Assembly: GCA_046293395.1 (NCBI GenBank) | Contig: JBKBOU010000002.1 | Span: 1-64,000, forward strand | Length of the DNA stretch: 64,000 bases | From: CAYNRA01 sp046293395 | GTDB taxonomy: Bacteria > Bacteroidota > Bacteroidia > Cytophagales > Spirosomataceae | Direction of reading: 5' to 3' | Part shown: positions 27,801 through 36,696 of the stretch, one piece after another | Layout: each line of letters begins with the position of its first letter | Position numbering within the stretch: position 1 is the stretch's first letter | The notes under the pieces: generated by a model | Databases searched by the model: none | Seen by the model: only the letters and a program-made list of their open reading frames with translations | What the model was told of the DNA's origin: nothing | Program-made: the position numbers and the translations under genes

Positions 27801-30404
27801 TTGACACCTTTTTACCGTTTTTTCTTTCTTTTCTTCCTTTCACACGCAACTTTTGCCCAATTGCAAATTAGATTTGAGAAAATCGGCAAGTTGCCTACAT
27901 TCGAAGGGCATGTTCGCTTATTTGAGAAAGGTTCTAGCCGTGAAATCCATCAATCTTTCACTGAAACGGATTCCCTGCTAACGATACCTCATCTCAAAAC
28001 TGCCACGTATTTGCTACTCATCGAAACCGACTGTTGCCCGTTACAGACACAAAACGTTGATTTTCCGAGGCAAACAACGGTTACTATTGCGTTGAAAGCC
28101 AACGAAATCCAATTGCAAGAAGTGGTCGTCCGAAAAAATCCGTATTTTTCAAAGCAAGGCGACACCCTGATTATTCATCCAGAAGCTGCTGAAACACATG
28201 CCGTAGATGCAGCGGAAGAGTTATTTCAGTCTATTCCTGGGCTTCAGAAAGACGAATTGGGTCGATATACCATCTTTGGTAAAACAGTGGACAAAGCTAC
28301 GGTCAATGGAAAGTCTCTCTTTTCGGGCAATCCAAACCTCATTCTGCAAAATATTCGTCTCGATTTGATTGATAAATTGGAAGTGATTGAACCTAAATCT
28401 CGCATACATGCACAAAATGTGACCCTCAATATTCGGTTAAAATCTACGTCAAAAACAACACGATATGGAGATATTACTGCGGGAACGAGTAGGCAAGCTA
28501 GACACTTTGGTGGCAAAGCAACCGTTTTGAAAGATACGTTTTTTTCGCAATTACAGGGAGGTTCGTCCAATTTTAACCCAGGGCGGCACAGTAATTCAGC
28601 ACTTGCTTTTTCTGAGTTCATGCAGTCTAATTTCCAAACAAATTCATTTCAAACCTTATTTACACCCGAAGAAAATACGTTTCGGCTCGAGTCAGACCTT
28701 GTGCTTACTTCTTCTAGCTTACCGCCAACTATTGGCAAAAAAAAACAGCAAAATATCCATTCTACGGTATCATATACCAAACCTTCCCTCGAAATTCAAG
28801 CGCATTATTTCTTACAAAAAACACAAGAAAAGCAGCAATTAACCCAAAAGTCTTTGTTTTTGGCAGGCGAGAATACGTTTCAAAAAGACGAAATCGAAAC
28901 TATTTTCACAGACAGAGAAAGTCATTATGTAGCGTTGGATTGGAAGAAGAATTTCCCGAAGAAACTTTATTTCCGCGGCATTCAATCCGTTAAAATTCAG
29001 CAAGAACAGTACACGTCTGCCTCTTTAGCTTCTATTTTTTACACGCCCACAAGTCAAGAAAAGATAGAACGCACACTTGCAAAAAAACAAGAAGATGCCA
29101 ATATACATACCTTTTTGAACATGTATAAATTGTACAAAAATCCGAGTATAAAAACGACTTTTACATTTATGCAAGGTGCGTTTGCCAAGATGTCTGAGGC
29201 TAAAAATGAACAAAAAGTTAGTTCGCTTGCTCAACTAAATCTTCAAAATTATGCCTTTCAACGCGCGGAACAACAAGTTCAAGCAGAAATTACCCATGCG
29301 CTCCCGCTGACGAATCGGATTTCCTACGAGACCAGTATATTGGGGAAATATCAAGTGCAGACTTTCCTGCGAACAGCAGAAAATTGGGTCATAAATCAAG
29401 AAAAACAGTGGGCAAATGCGTTTGTTTGGTTACATCGACGAACTACCCTCGTTGCGTCTTTATATGCAGTCAATCAAACGCGCACCATCACATCTGAACC
29501 TGCTGCGACAATGGCGCGTACGTTTGTTGGGCTTCAACATGTCTATCTAACTCAAAAATTTGCGAACCAGTCCAATGTACGACTTCAATACCGAAATACA
29601 TGGAAAAACCCTTCATTGGAACAACTTTTATCCTTGGAAGACAGCACACAGTTGGCAGAATTAACGACTGGAAATGTTCGTTTGACCAATTTTAGAACAC
29701 AAACTTGGGCTATTTATTTTACACAACCTATTTTTTCGGATTACCAAATTTCTGTCAATGGAGCCAGAAATTATACCGATTTTGAACCTCTCTTTTCCTA
29801 TGCATTGAACGAACTTCGGCTAGAAAATACATTTATCAATTCATCGAAACGAACATTTGAAAATAGGGCAAACGTTCAGATTCAGTCTGGTAAGAAAAAT
29901 ACATTTTTTCATTTTCAAGGCGGATTTACGTGGCAAGGAACGCAGAGTTTCACTGTCGATAATTCCGAATTTACACCTGTCCACGTCCAGCAACAGATGT
30001 ATCATGCTTTGGTGACATTGCAACCGACAAAACAGCTATTTTTCCAGACAAATTATACCGTCACGTACTTTAAAAACGAACGCGAAGCACCCAGTCGCCA
30101 GCAAGTTTGGACGTCAACGCTGCGTTTCAAAAAAGCCAACTTCCTTGATTTTCAGCTAGAAGGACTTTACTTGGGTTCGATAAATTGGTCTGAAAAACCA
30201 CTCATTCAGACACAACTACATGTTTTTCCGTTTCGAACAAAATCTATAAAAGTAGGACTTTTTGCAACCAATTTACTGAACCAGTCGTCCATCCAAGAAA
30301 TCACCCAATTAGCTAATTTCTTGGTGACTCGCCAATACAATGCACTTCCACGGACAATCCTGCTGCAAGGAATTTACTATTGGCCAACGCCATCGCGCAA
30401 CTAA
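27801..30404 (+). CDS. TonB-dependent-receptor-like outer-membrane beta-barrel protein
   Basis: The 867-residue protein has a signal peptide (YRFFFLFFLSHATFAQ). A carboxypeptidase-regulatory-like beta sandwich (about residues 20-105) leads into a plug-like domain (IQLQEVVVRKNPYF ... EELFQSIPGLQKDELGRYTIFGKTVDKATVNGK, about 108-200), and a long aromatic-rich barrel runs to the C-terminus. It belongs to the OMP_b-brl_3/TonB-receptor type common in Bacteroidota. The only usable start is TTG at 27801: an in-frame stop lies 18 bases upstream and the signal peptide begins at once. It follows the two small secreted peptides by 24 bases, so a shared role is plausible but untested. Confidence 0.82.
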   Translation: MTPFYRFFFLFFLSHATFAQLQIRFEKIGKLPTFEGHVRLFEKGSSREIHQSFTETDSLLTIPHLKTATYLLLIETDCCPLQTQNVDFPRQTTVTIALKANEIQLQEVVVRKNPYFSKQGDTLIIHPEAAETHAVDAAEELFQSIPGLQKDELGRYTIFGKTVDKATVNGKSLFSGNPNLILQNIRLDLIDKLEVIEPKSRIHAQNVTLNIRLKSTSKTTRYGDITAGTSRQARHFGGKATVLKDTFFSQLQGGSSNFNPGRHSNSALAFSEFMQSNFQTNSFQTLFTPEENTFRLESDLVLTSSSLPPTIGKKKQQNIHSTVSYTKPSLEIQAHYFLQKTQEKQQLTQKSLFLAGENTFQKDEIETIFTDRESHYVALDWKKNFPKKLYFRGIQSVKIQQEQYTSASLASIFYTPTSQEKIERTLAKKQEDANIHTFLNMYKLYKNPSIKTTFTFMQGAFAKMSEAKNEQKVSSLAQLNLQNYAFQRAEQQVQAEITHALPLTNRISYETSILGKYQVQTFLRTAENWVINQEKQWANAFVWLHRRTTLVASLYAVNQTRTITSEPAATMARTFVGLQHVYLTQKFANQSNVRLQYRNTWKNPSLEQLLSLEDSTQLAELTTGNVRLTNFRTQTWAIYFTQPIFSDYQISVNGARNYTDFEPLFSYALNELRLENTFINSSKRTFENRANVQIQSGKKNTFFHFQGGFTWQGTQSFTVDNSEFTPVHVQQQMYHALVTLQPTKQLFFQTNYTVTYFKNEREAPSRQQVWTSTLRFKKANFLDFQLEGLYLGSINWSEKPLIQTQLHVFPFRTKSIKVGLFATNLLNQSSIQEITQLANFLVTRQYNALPRTILLQGIYYWPTPSRN

Positions 30405-30453
30405 AATCAAATTGAAAAAAGTTTTCCGTAGATACATTTTAACAATTGCTTTG

Positions 30454-30461
30454 TAAATTTG
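30454..30461 (+). promoter_or_regulatory. -7 promoter element TAAATTTG for the VF530-type gene
   Basis: An exact TAnnTTTG match ending 18 bases before the ATG at 30480. The -33 box is not clear. Confidence 0.45.
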
Positions 30462-30479
30462 CACAAAAATGAACAAACG

Positions 30480-30704
30480 ATGACACAGCCCAACAATCCG
30501 CTACATGGCAAAACTTTATTGATGATATTAAACGAATTGGTCGATTATTACGGTTGGGAACAGCTGGCATTGCGGGTGCGCATCAACTGTTTTCAGAATA
30601 ATCCAACCATCAAATCTAGCCTGAACTTTTTGCGAAAAACTGATTGGGCACGGAAAAAAGTAGAAAAATTATACATCGACTTGATGGAAGATTTGAAAGA
30701 ATAA
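30480..30704 (+). CDS. VF530-family (DUF2132) small DNA-binding protein
   Basis: A 74-residue protein matching VF530/DUF2132 over its full length: NNPLHGKTLLMILNELVDYYGW, then CFQNNPTIKSSLNFLRKTDWARKKVEKLY. Family members are small helical proteins proposed to bind DNA. The role is unclear. The ATG at 30480 is preferred over an upstream TTG because the promoter box overlaps the latter. Confidence 0.9.
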   Translation: MTQPNNPLHGKTLLMILNELVDYYGWEQLALRVRINCFQNNPTIKSSLNFLRKTDWARKKVEKLYIDLMEDLKE

Positions 30705-30751
30705 ATACCTCTCCCCCACTGCGACGACCAGACCAAACGTTTGCTTATCGG

Positions 30752-31723
30752 TTATTTGTTTTTCAACCAACGCAAACAAGATTCCATCCAACCTACCCCG
30801 CTCGTTGGATTATCCATGCCGTAGCCATGTCCGCCTTCGGCAAAAAAGAAAGCCTCCACCGGTACGCGATGCTTTTGAAGTGCCGCCATAAATAATACCG
30901 CATTTTGCACAGAAACTACGTCGTCATTGACGGAATGCGTCAGAAAAGTGGGTGGCGTATATTGGGTAACGTTTAGTTCATTTGAAAACCAACGTTTTTT
31001 TTCTTCATTTACCTGAAAAGCGGATGCATCGTCTGCGTTTTTCGGCGTCATGCCTTCTTTCAAATCTCCGATAAGCTTCAATTGCGAACCTTGGTGCGTG
31101 ATGCCGTCCAGCATACTGATAACGGGATAATTCAGAATCAGGAAGTCGGGGCGAAGAGAAATTTTCTTCGGATTGGGGATTTGCGGAGCATCGTAACGAA
31201 TAGCGGCAGTTGCAGCCAAATGTCCACCAGCCGAACTACCTAAAATTCCAACTTTCGAAGGATTTATTCCCAGTTTCCCCGCATTTTCTCTGACGTACAA
31301 AATGGCTTTTTGCGCGTCTTGGAGAGGTACAATGTCTTTGTTTGTCATAAATTCAGCATCTGGAATGCGACTTTTAAGCACAATTCCTGCGATGCCGTTT
31401 GCTTGTAGTTTTTGCGCTATTGCGATGCCTTCGTGGTCGATGGCTAGTCCCCAATATCCTCCACCTGGACAAATAATGACTGCCTGCCCGGTTGCTTTGG
31501 CTTTATCTGGCAAAAAAAGCTGCAATGTAGGTGTTACAATACTTTTTACAAACCGTTGGGGCTTCCCTTGATGTGTGTAATAGTCGATTTTCTCGGCATG
31601 TCCTGATGTATCTTTGGCGTTCGGAACGCCCTCAGGATATAGTGGAATAGGCATTTGAGCAAAAGAAATACATGTTGTTGCCATGAATATAAGTGACAGA
31701 AGCTGGGAACGAAAAGAAAACAT
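30752..31723 (-). CDS. Secreted alpha/beta-hydrolase, probable carbohydrate esterase
   Basis: A 323-residue protein with a signal peptide (LLSLIFMATTCISFAQ). The alpha/beta-hydrolase fold shows the oxyanion loop ICPGGGYWGLAIDHEG, nucleophile elbow GILGSSAGGHLAATA (Ser), acid Asp in THSVNDDVVSVQNA and catalytic His in EGGHGYGM. This combination is typical of the xylan/acetyl esterase-like group (BD-FAE type). It probably deacetylates polysaccharides or hydrolyses small esters in the periplasm. It stands alone, convergent with the VF530-type gene. Confidence 0.88.
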   Translation of the reverse strand: MFSFRSQLLSLIFMATTCISFAQMPIPLYPEGVPNAKDTSGHAEKIDYYTHQGKPQRFVKSIVTPTLQLFLPDKAKATGQAVIICPGGGYWGLAIDHEGIAIAQKLQANGIAGIVLKSRIPDAEFMTNKDIVPLQDAQKAILYVRENAGKLGINPSKVGILGSSAGGHLAATAAIRYDAPQIPNPKKISLRPDFLILNYPVISMLDGITHQGSQLKLIGDLKEGMTPKNADDASAFQVNEEKKRWFSNELNVTQYTPPTFLTHSVNDDVVSVQNAVLFMAALQKHRVPVEAFFFAEGGHGYGMDNPTSGVGWMESCLRWLKNK

Positions 31724-32027
31724 AAGCTAAGTAAATTAGATGTTAATGGTTGAATAGATATATCGAAAGTACTTGTTTTTTAAACATCAAACAAATCCAT
31801 TCACAGCGGAAATACGCCCAAAAGTCACGAATAGAAATAAACTTTTTTGACACGATAGAATGCAGGAAAACGTCTTTTGTTCGATTAATAGGAACTTTAT
31901 TTATACTAATATATACAATCTAAAAATCCCATTTTAACCGTTTAATAAAATAAATAGAAAAAAGTTGGAATCTTGCATTTCGTGCTTTAGCTTGCCCAAA
32001 ATTCTCAATTCAACACCCCCATTTGGC
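31724..32027. other. Intergenic region upstream of the cas operon (304 bases)
   Basis: AT-rich, between the esterase and cas6, which diverge. It should hold the promoters of both. A weak arrangement TTG (31965-31967), 20 bases, TAGCTTGC (31988) is the best candidate for cas6, with two mismatches in the -7 box. Nothing else is recognised. Confidence 0.4.
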
Positions 32028-32843
32028 ATGAGACTAACTTTGACATTTACTCCGCAGAGACCCAACCAAAAGCTTGGTTTTCAATATACTTACCCTTTGG
32101 CAGCTTGGATTTACAGTCGTTTGCAAGCGGCTGACGAAGCGTATGCTCATTTTTTACACGAAAGTGGCTATCAGAGTATTTCATCAAGCAAACGTTTCAA
32201 GCATTTTACGTTTTCAGGATTACAAATCCCACACAAAGCCAAGCAGATTCAACGGGGAGATACCGTCATTCACCTGACAAAAGAAGCGTGTTTCCTTACC
32301 GTTTCCTTCTTTGTTGACAAAGCCGCGCAAGATTTTATCCTGGGTGTATTTGCCAATCAAGCGGTTCGTTTGTACGACCAAACGTTTCAAGCGGACTTCG
32401 ACATCACATTTGTAGAAGCCCTCCCTACGCCTGATTTAGACGCAAAAAGACTTTATTTTGAAGCGCGTACGCCTTTGGTTATTGCCCGAAAACAAGAAAA
32501 CGGCAACGACCTATATCTCTCACCCGACCATCCTGACTTTGAAGCATTTTTCGTAAGAAATCTCCTAAGTAAATACGAATCCATTGCACAAAAAGCATTG
32601 CCTTTTGATGACGCCAGCGCGATGCAACTGGTTGGGTTTCAGGTAGAAGACTTGTCTCGAATGAAATCCAAGCTGACGACCGTCAAGCAACAAACGGGTA
32701 GCCAAACACAAGTTCGAGGGTTTGAGCGATTCGTATTCTCCTTACACGCACCTCAAGATATTGCCGCTGTCGGGTATTGGGGTGGATTTGGCAAGTACTG
32801 CGCAGCAGCCGGTATGGGATTCTGTGAACTTTTAAGCTCCTAA
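32028..32843 (+). CDS. cas6: CRISPR-associated endoribonuclease Cas6
   Basis: The 271-residue protein starts with the RAMP-like strand RLTLTFTP and ends with the Cas6 glycine-rich loop YWGGFGKYCAAAGMGFCE. It cleaves the pre-crRNA within each repeat and leaves the 8-base handle ATTGAAAC on the crRNA 5' end, which matches the 3' end of the repeats here. The ATG at 32028 is used, because an upstream in-frame TTG (31965) adds residues with no domain. It is the first gene of the cas locus and four bases upstream of the WYL regulator. Confidence 0.93.
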   Translation: MRLTLTFTPQRPNQKLGFQYTYPLAAWIYSRLQAADEAYAHFLHESGYQSISSSKRFKHFTFSGLQIPHKAKQIQRGDTVIHLTKEACFLTVSFFVDKAAQDFILGVFANQAVRLYDQTFQADFDITFVEALPTPDLDAKRLYFEARTPLVIARKQENGNDLYLSPDHPDFEAFFVRNLLSKYESIAQKALPFDDASAMQLVGFQVEDLSRMKSKLTTVKQQTGSQTQVRGFERFVFSLHAPQDIAAVGYWGGFGKYCAAAGMGFCELLSS

Positions 32844-32847
32844 AATC

Positions 32848-33774
32848 ATGAATACCTTTCACGATAACAGTCCCAAATACAGACTTTTGGCTATTTTGAA
32901 AGACCTTTTGGAACGTCCGTACCACCACACGCGCAAGGCATTGGCACTTCGTTACAATGTGAGTTTGGACACCATCAAAAAGGATTTTAATGAACTTCGG
33001 GATGCCGATTTTTTGGTAAAATCGGATGAAAAACACCGCTATGCGCTGATTCCCAATAAGTCGATGGAGTATTTGGAGGAGGTTCTTTTTTTTACAGAAG
33101 ATGAAAAAGACGTGATTCAGACGGCACTTTCTACGACGTGTGCGTGGCCAGATGTGCGAAAAAGACGGTTGTTGGACAAACTGGAAACCGTGTACGACGT
33201 GTCGCGTCTGGGGAGTAGTCTGTTTTCCAAGACGTTTCTGACGAAAGCAAATTTGCTGGAGCAGGCGAAGAAAGAAAAGCGGGCTGTTCGGCTGGTTGGC
33301 TATCGTTCTACGAATAGTAACGACGTAACTGACCGAGAGATAGAGCCGTTTTGGGTAGGAACGAAGGAAGACATTTTGCAGGGATACGATACAGAAAAGC
33401 AGGATATTCGGCATTTTCGTATTTCGCGGATTGCGCGGGTGGAGCTATTGCCGAGGCATTGGGCACACGAAACGCGGCATTTTGTAACTGCGACCGATCC
33501 TTTCCGGATTGTGCAAGACAAACAGGTATTTGTGCATTTGCGGCTGAAAGTCGGTGGATACAACGAGTTGGTAGAACGTTTTCCGTTGACCCAAGCCTAT
33601 ATCCAGCCGTGTGCCCAAGAGGCGGGTGTTTTTGAATTTGAGGGGAAGGTAAATAGCCAATTTTACGGACTAACGAACTTCATTTTGGGCTACCACGAGC
33701 ATATTTTGGAGATTGTGGAGCCCGAATCGTTGCGGGAGCATATCCGAAGGCACGTTTCCCGAATAAATTTTTAG
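32848..33774 (+). CDS. WYL-domain transcriptional regulator inside the cas operon
   Basis: A 308-residue protein with an N-terminal HTH (LALRYNVSLDTIKKDFNELRDAD, about residues 28-55) and a WYL-type ligand-binding domain (REIEPFWVGTKEDILQGYDTEKQDIRHFRISRIARVELL, about 155-195). The C-terminal WCX-like extension carries VHLRLKVGGYNELVERFPLTQ. WYL proteins next to CRISPR loci sense nucleic acids or nucleotides and control cas expression. Here the gene lies between cas6 and cas8, 4 bases after cas6, so it probably regulates its own operon. The effector is unknown. Confidence 0.9.
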   Translation: MNTFHDNSPKYRLLAILKDLLERPYHHTRKALALRYNVSLDTIKKDFNELRDADFLVKSDEKHRYALIPNKSMEYLEEVLFFTEDEKDVIQTALSTTCAWPDVRKRRLLDKLETVYDVSRLGSSLFSKTFLTKANLLEQAKKEKRAVRLVGYRSTNSNDVTDREIEPFWVGTKEDILQGYDTEKQDIRHFRISRIARVELLPRHWAHETRHFVTATDPFRIVQDKQVFVHLRLKVGGYNELVERFPLTQAYIQPCAQEAGVFEFEGKVNSQFYGLTNFILGYHEHILEIVEPESLREHIRRHVSRINF

Positions 33775-33847
33775 AAATAGAGGGGGTGGGGAGGATAATG
33801 CACCCTGGAGAGATGGATATTTGCAAAAAGAAAAACAGGAAAAAGAA

Positions 33848-35686
33848 ATGATACAGGAAATAATTTTTAGAAAAGTCAATAACTTCTGGATAGACAATGG
33901 TATAGTTGGCTTGTTCAAAGTATTAGAAAATATAAGGGAAAATGCTATTTTGGATGAAAGTGAAAACATCATTGAATATGACATTTCACTTTCATCTAAT
34001 TTTCTAAAAGTAGAACTGTTGAACCCTTCAATTGTTGAGATTGGAGTAGATGAAGTACATCCTAATTTATTGAAAGTATTAAACGAAGCCAAAAATAAAG
34101 TAGTTACAAGTTATTTAACAGCAACGAATAATGCAGGGTGGTTATTAAAAGATGGAAAGTTTGATGTTTATAGAAAGAACGATTTTAAAATGCACTTAAA
34201 ATCATTTTTTACAGGAAAAACGCCTAAAACAGAAGGCGGGGTTTGTATTCCTTTCATCAAAAAGGATGTTGAAGAAATACTTCAAAAAAATAATATTAAT
34301 TTTTCAAAAGATAAAAACAGTACAATAACACTCGAAAATCGTTTTTTCAAAAAATATAAAAGTAAAAAAGAGGGTGATTTTAAAAACATTGTTGTTCCAA
34401 ATCTAAAAAAAGAGGATTTTAAAGCAAGTGACAGATTAATGTCGGATGATGAATTTATTTTATTCCTGAACTTTATAGAAGAAAATTCACTGCTGTCAAT
34501 TGAGGACAATAAACCCACTACACTTACTGGTCGTGGGTTTTTAAATTCTCAACCACAATATGAAATTGGAGCAAACTTCGAAAGTATATTTCTCCAAATA
34601 GGCGACAAACCATGCTCTTTTAGTAATGAAAAAGTAAAAGTTGCTGATGTTATTACAGGAATGGATTATCCATTTTCCACGGGGAAAAGTGGAGAAATGA
34701 ATTTTGCTTCAAACTTAGAAAAGAAACCAAATATTTCAGCAAAATATTCTTATGTCGCTTTGTTTTCTTTTTTTCAGTTACATTATCAATTGCAAGATAA
34801 AATAAAAAACTACTTTGTCTTATATGATTCTAACCTAAAAGAACTAAGTAATTTTTACAATTCAATTCAGATAAACTTAGCTAACTTGAAAAATAGTAAT
34901 TTCTGCAATTTTGAGGTATTTACGTATAATTTGGAACTGGAAGCAGAAACGCTCTTCAATTTTGCTATTTCAGTTTTCAAGCAAACTAAAGGTAAGTTAA
35001 ACAAAGACGAACGAAAAAAGATATACACTAAAAGTATTTTTACCTTCACAAATGATGGAAATATTTTTAGGGATGTAAAGGAATATACTTCTTTGAGTTC
35101 ACTATTTGATTTGTTTGATGCTTTTGATGAAACAGATGATGAGAAGTTCAATTTTGACCATTTTTTGAATTTTATTCGATTTTTTACTAAAAAAATGCAA
35201 ACAAGCAAAGGAGAACAATACGATACTACTTGGAGAAATCGCTTATGTAATGACTTACTCCATTTTAGAAGTATTGCAGAAACAATAGAGTGGTTTTTTG
35301 GCGAAGTCAAACTCAAAGAAAAAGAACCAAATAGTATTTTTAATTTAGATAAAATAATTTCAGTTTATAACAATAAAACACAATTGAATATGAAGACAGA
35401 AATGGTCGAAATGTGTAAAAGTATTGGAAACAGGATTGGTCGCTATTGTCGAGATGCAAATAATGGAAATGGCGATAAAGGAATTCTTTATTCTATCCGG
35501 AATTCAAAAAATAGGATAGAGTTTTTAAATACCTTAGCAGAAAGTCAATTCAAAACAGGAGTATCTTATGGCGAAGACTTCTTTAAAACATTACCAGATT
35601 CACCACAGTGGGAAGAATATAAGGCATTGGTTAGCATCTTTGCTATGAATAGCTTTCTGTACAAACCAGAAGCAAAATTAAACTAA
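33848..35686 (+). CDS. cas8: Type I-B CRISPR effector large subunit (Cas8)
   Basis: A 612-residue, Lys/Asn-rich protein placed where the large subunit of a type I-B Cascade is expected, directly before cas7. I see no strong motif and no CxxC zinc finger, as is usual for fast-evolving Cas8. The assignment rests on position, size and the I-B partner set. It would recognise the PAM and start R-loop formation. The ATG at 33848 is used, because an in-frame TTG at 33821 would add nine charged residues. Base composition drops sharply at this gene compared with cas6 and WYL upstream (11 G/C in the 60 bases at 34261-34320). Confidence 0.82.
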   Translation: MIQEIIFRKVNNFWIDNGIVGLFKVLENIRENAILDESENIIEYDISLSSNFLKVELLNPSIVEIGVDEVHPNLLKVLNEAKNKVVTSYLTATNNAGWLLKDGKFDVYRKNDFKMHLKSFFTGKTPKTEGGVCIPFIKKDVEEILQKNNINFSKDKNSTITLENRFFKKYKSKKEGDFKNIVVPNLKKEDFKASDRLMSDDEFILFLNFIEENSLLSIEDNKPTTLTGRGFLNSQPQYEIGANFESIFLQIGDKPCSFSNEKVKVADVITGMDYPFSTGKSGEMNFASNLEKKPNISAKYSYVALFSFFQLHYQLQDKIKNYFVLYDSNLKELSNFYNSIQINLANLKNSNFCNFEVFTYNLELEAETLFNFAISVFKQTKGKLNKDERKKIYTKSIFTFTNDGNIFRDVKEYTSLSSLFDLFDAFDETDDEKFNFDHFLNFIRFFTKKMQTSKGEQYDTTWRNRLCNDLLHFRSIAETIEWFFGEVKLKEKEPNSIFNLDKIISVYNNKTQLNMKTEMVEMCKSIGNRIGRYCRDANNGNGDKGILYSIRNSKNRIEFLNTLAESQFKTGVSYGEDFFKTLPDSPQWEEYKALVSIFAMNSFLYKPEAKLN

Positions 35687-35713
35687 TTTTTAAACAATTT
35701 AAATTCTAATAAA

Positions 35714-36694
35714 ATGTCAGAAAAGAAAGTAAATTGCCTTAATGTGGCATATATCTTTAAAACTTCTTTGGGAAGTATTAACGGAAGTTGGACAGAAGGT
35801 AATGTAAGTACTGTCAAAAAAATCACGCTGCCGAATGGTAATCAATTACCTTATGTATCTGGTCAAAGTTTGAAATATCAAATCAGAAAGGCTTGGATTG
35901 ATATGGGATTGCAAGAAATGTTGTCTGAAGTTAAGCAATCAGAAAAGTCAGCAGGAGTTAATTTTACTGCAGGTGACCCTGAAAAGTACTTGGATGATGA
36001 TTTATTAGGTTACATGATAACTGCCTCCAAAGGAGGGGATTCTGAAGGAGAGGAAGGGAAGAAATCAAAAGGAGAAAAGGATACAAATCGTCGTAGAACT
36101 GCCCCTGTTAGAGTTTCAGCAGCTATTGGTATATTCCCATTTCGAAATGACCGTGATTTGGGTACTAAATCAAAAGAGCAAACTGGTGGTGATTCTGGTG
36201 CTGGTGGAAATATTTTTGAAACAGAAATTTATTACAACTATTTCAAAGTCAATTTTTTAATTGAATTGGACAGAATCGGCTCATTCCAAGATTTTGAATT
36301 GCATAAAGATGCAAAAGGGAAAACTGCTAATTTAAGTATAGAAGAAAAAAGAAAAAGAGTTTCTCATTTATTAAATTCATTATCACACATTTGGGGCGGT
36401 GGTAAACAATCTCGCATTTTGACAGATATGTCGCCTAAGTTTTTAGCAATTACATTTCAAAATTCAAAATCACCAATTTTCTTAGAAACTTTGACAGTTG
36501 ATGAAAATGAAATTTTGAATACTACTGCAGTTAATGAAGTTTTGTCAGATAATAAAAAGATTATACAACATCAAATCGTTGGCGTTCAATCTGGTATTTT
36601 TAAAAACAATGTTTCGATAGAAATAGAAAATGTTGTTACGATTCAAAACGCTTTTGATAATGCGTTGGAATACATCAACACACTCAATTTTTAA
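35714..36694 (+). CDS. cas7: Type I-B CRISPR Cascade backbone protein Cas7 (Cst2/DevR-like)
   Basis: The 326-residue RAMP protein matches the Cas7/Cst2/DevR group: NVAYIFKTSLGSINGSWTEGNVSTVKKI at the N-terminus, LPYVSGQSLKYQIRKAW, RTAPVRVSAAIGIFPFRNDRD and SHIWGGGKQSRILTDMSP. Several copies polymerise along the crRNA. A charged, Gly/Lys/Glu-rich insert at about residues 106-127 is probably a flexible loop. It is AT-rich like cas8 and cas5 and ends two bases before cas5. Confidence 0.92.
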   Translation: MSEKKVNCLNVAYIFKTSLGSINGSWTEGNVSTVKKITLPNGNQLPYVSGQSLKYQIRKAWIDMGLQEMLSEVKQSEKSAGVNFTAGDPEKYLDDDLLGYMITASKGGDSEGEEGKKSKGEKDTNRRRTAPVRVSAAIGIFPFRNDRDLGTKSKEQTGGDSGAGGNIFETEIYYNYFKVNFLIELDRIGSFQDFELHKDAKGKTANLSIEEKRKRVSHLLNSLSHIWGGGKQSRILTDMSPKFLAITFQNSKSPIFLETLTVDENEILNTTAVNEVLSDNKKIIQHQIVGVQSGIFKNNVSIEIENVVTIQNAFDNALEYINTLNF

Positions 36695-36696
36695 GT

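Noticed and set aside
33821..33847. Extended TTG start for cas8
   Set aside because: Adds only nine charged residues. The ATG at 33848 is the normal choice.
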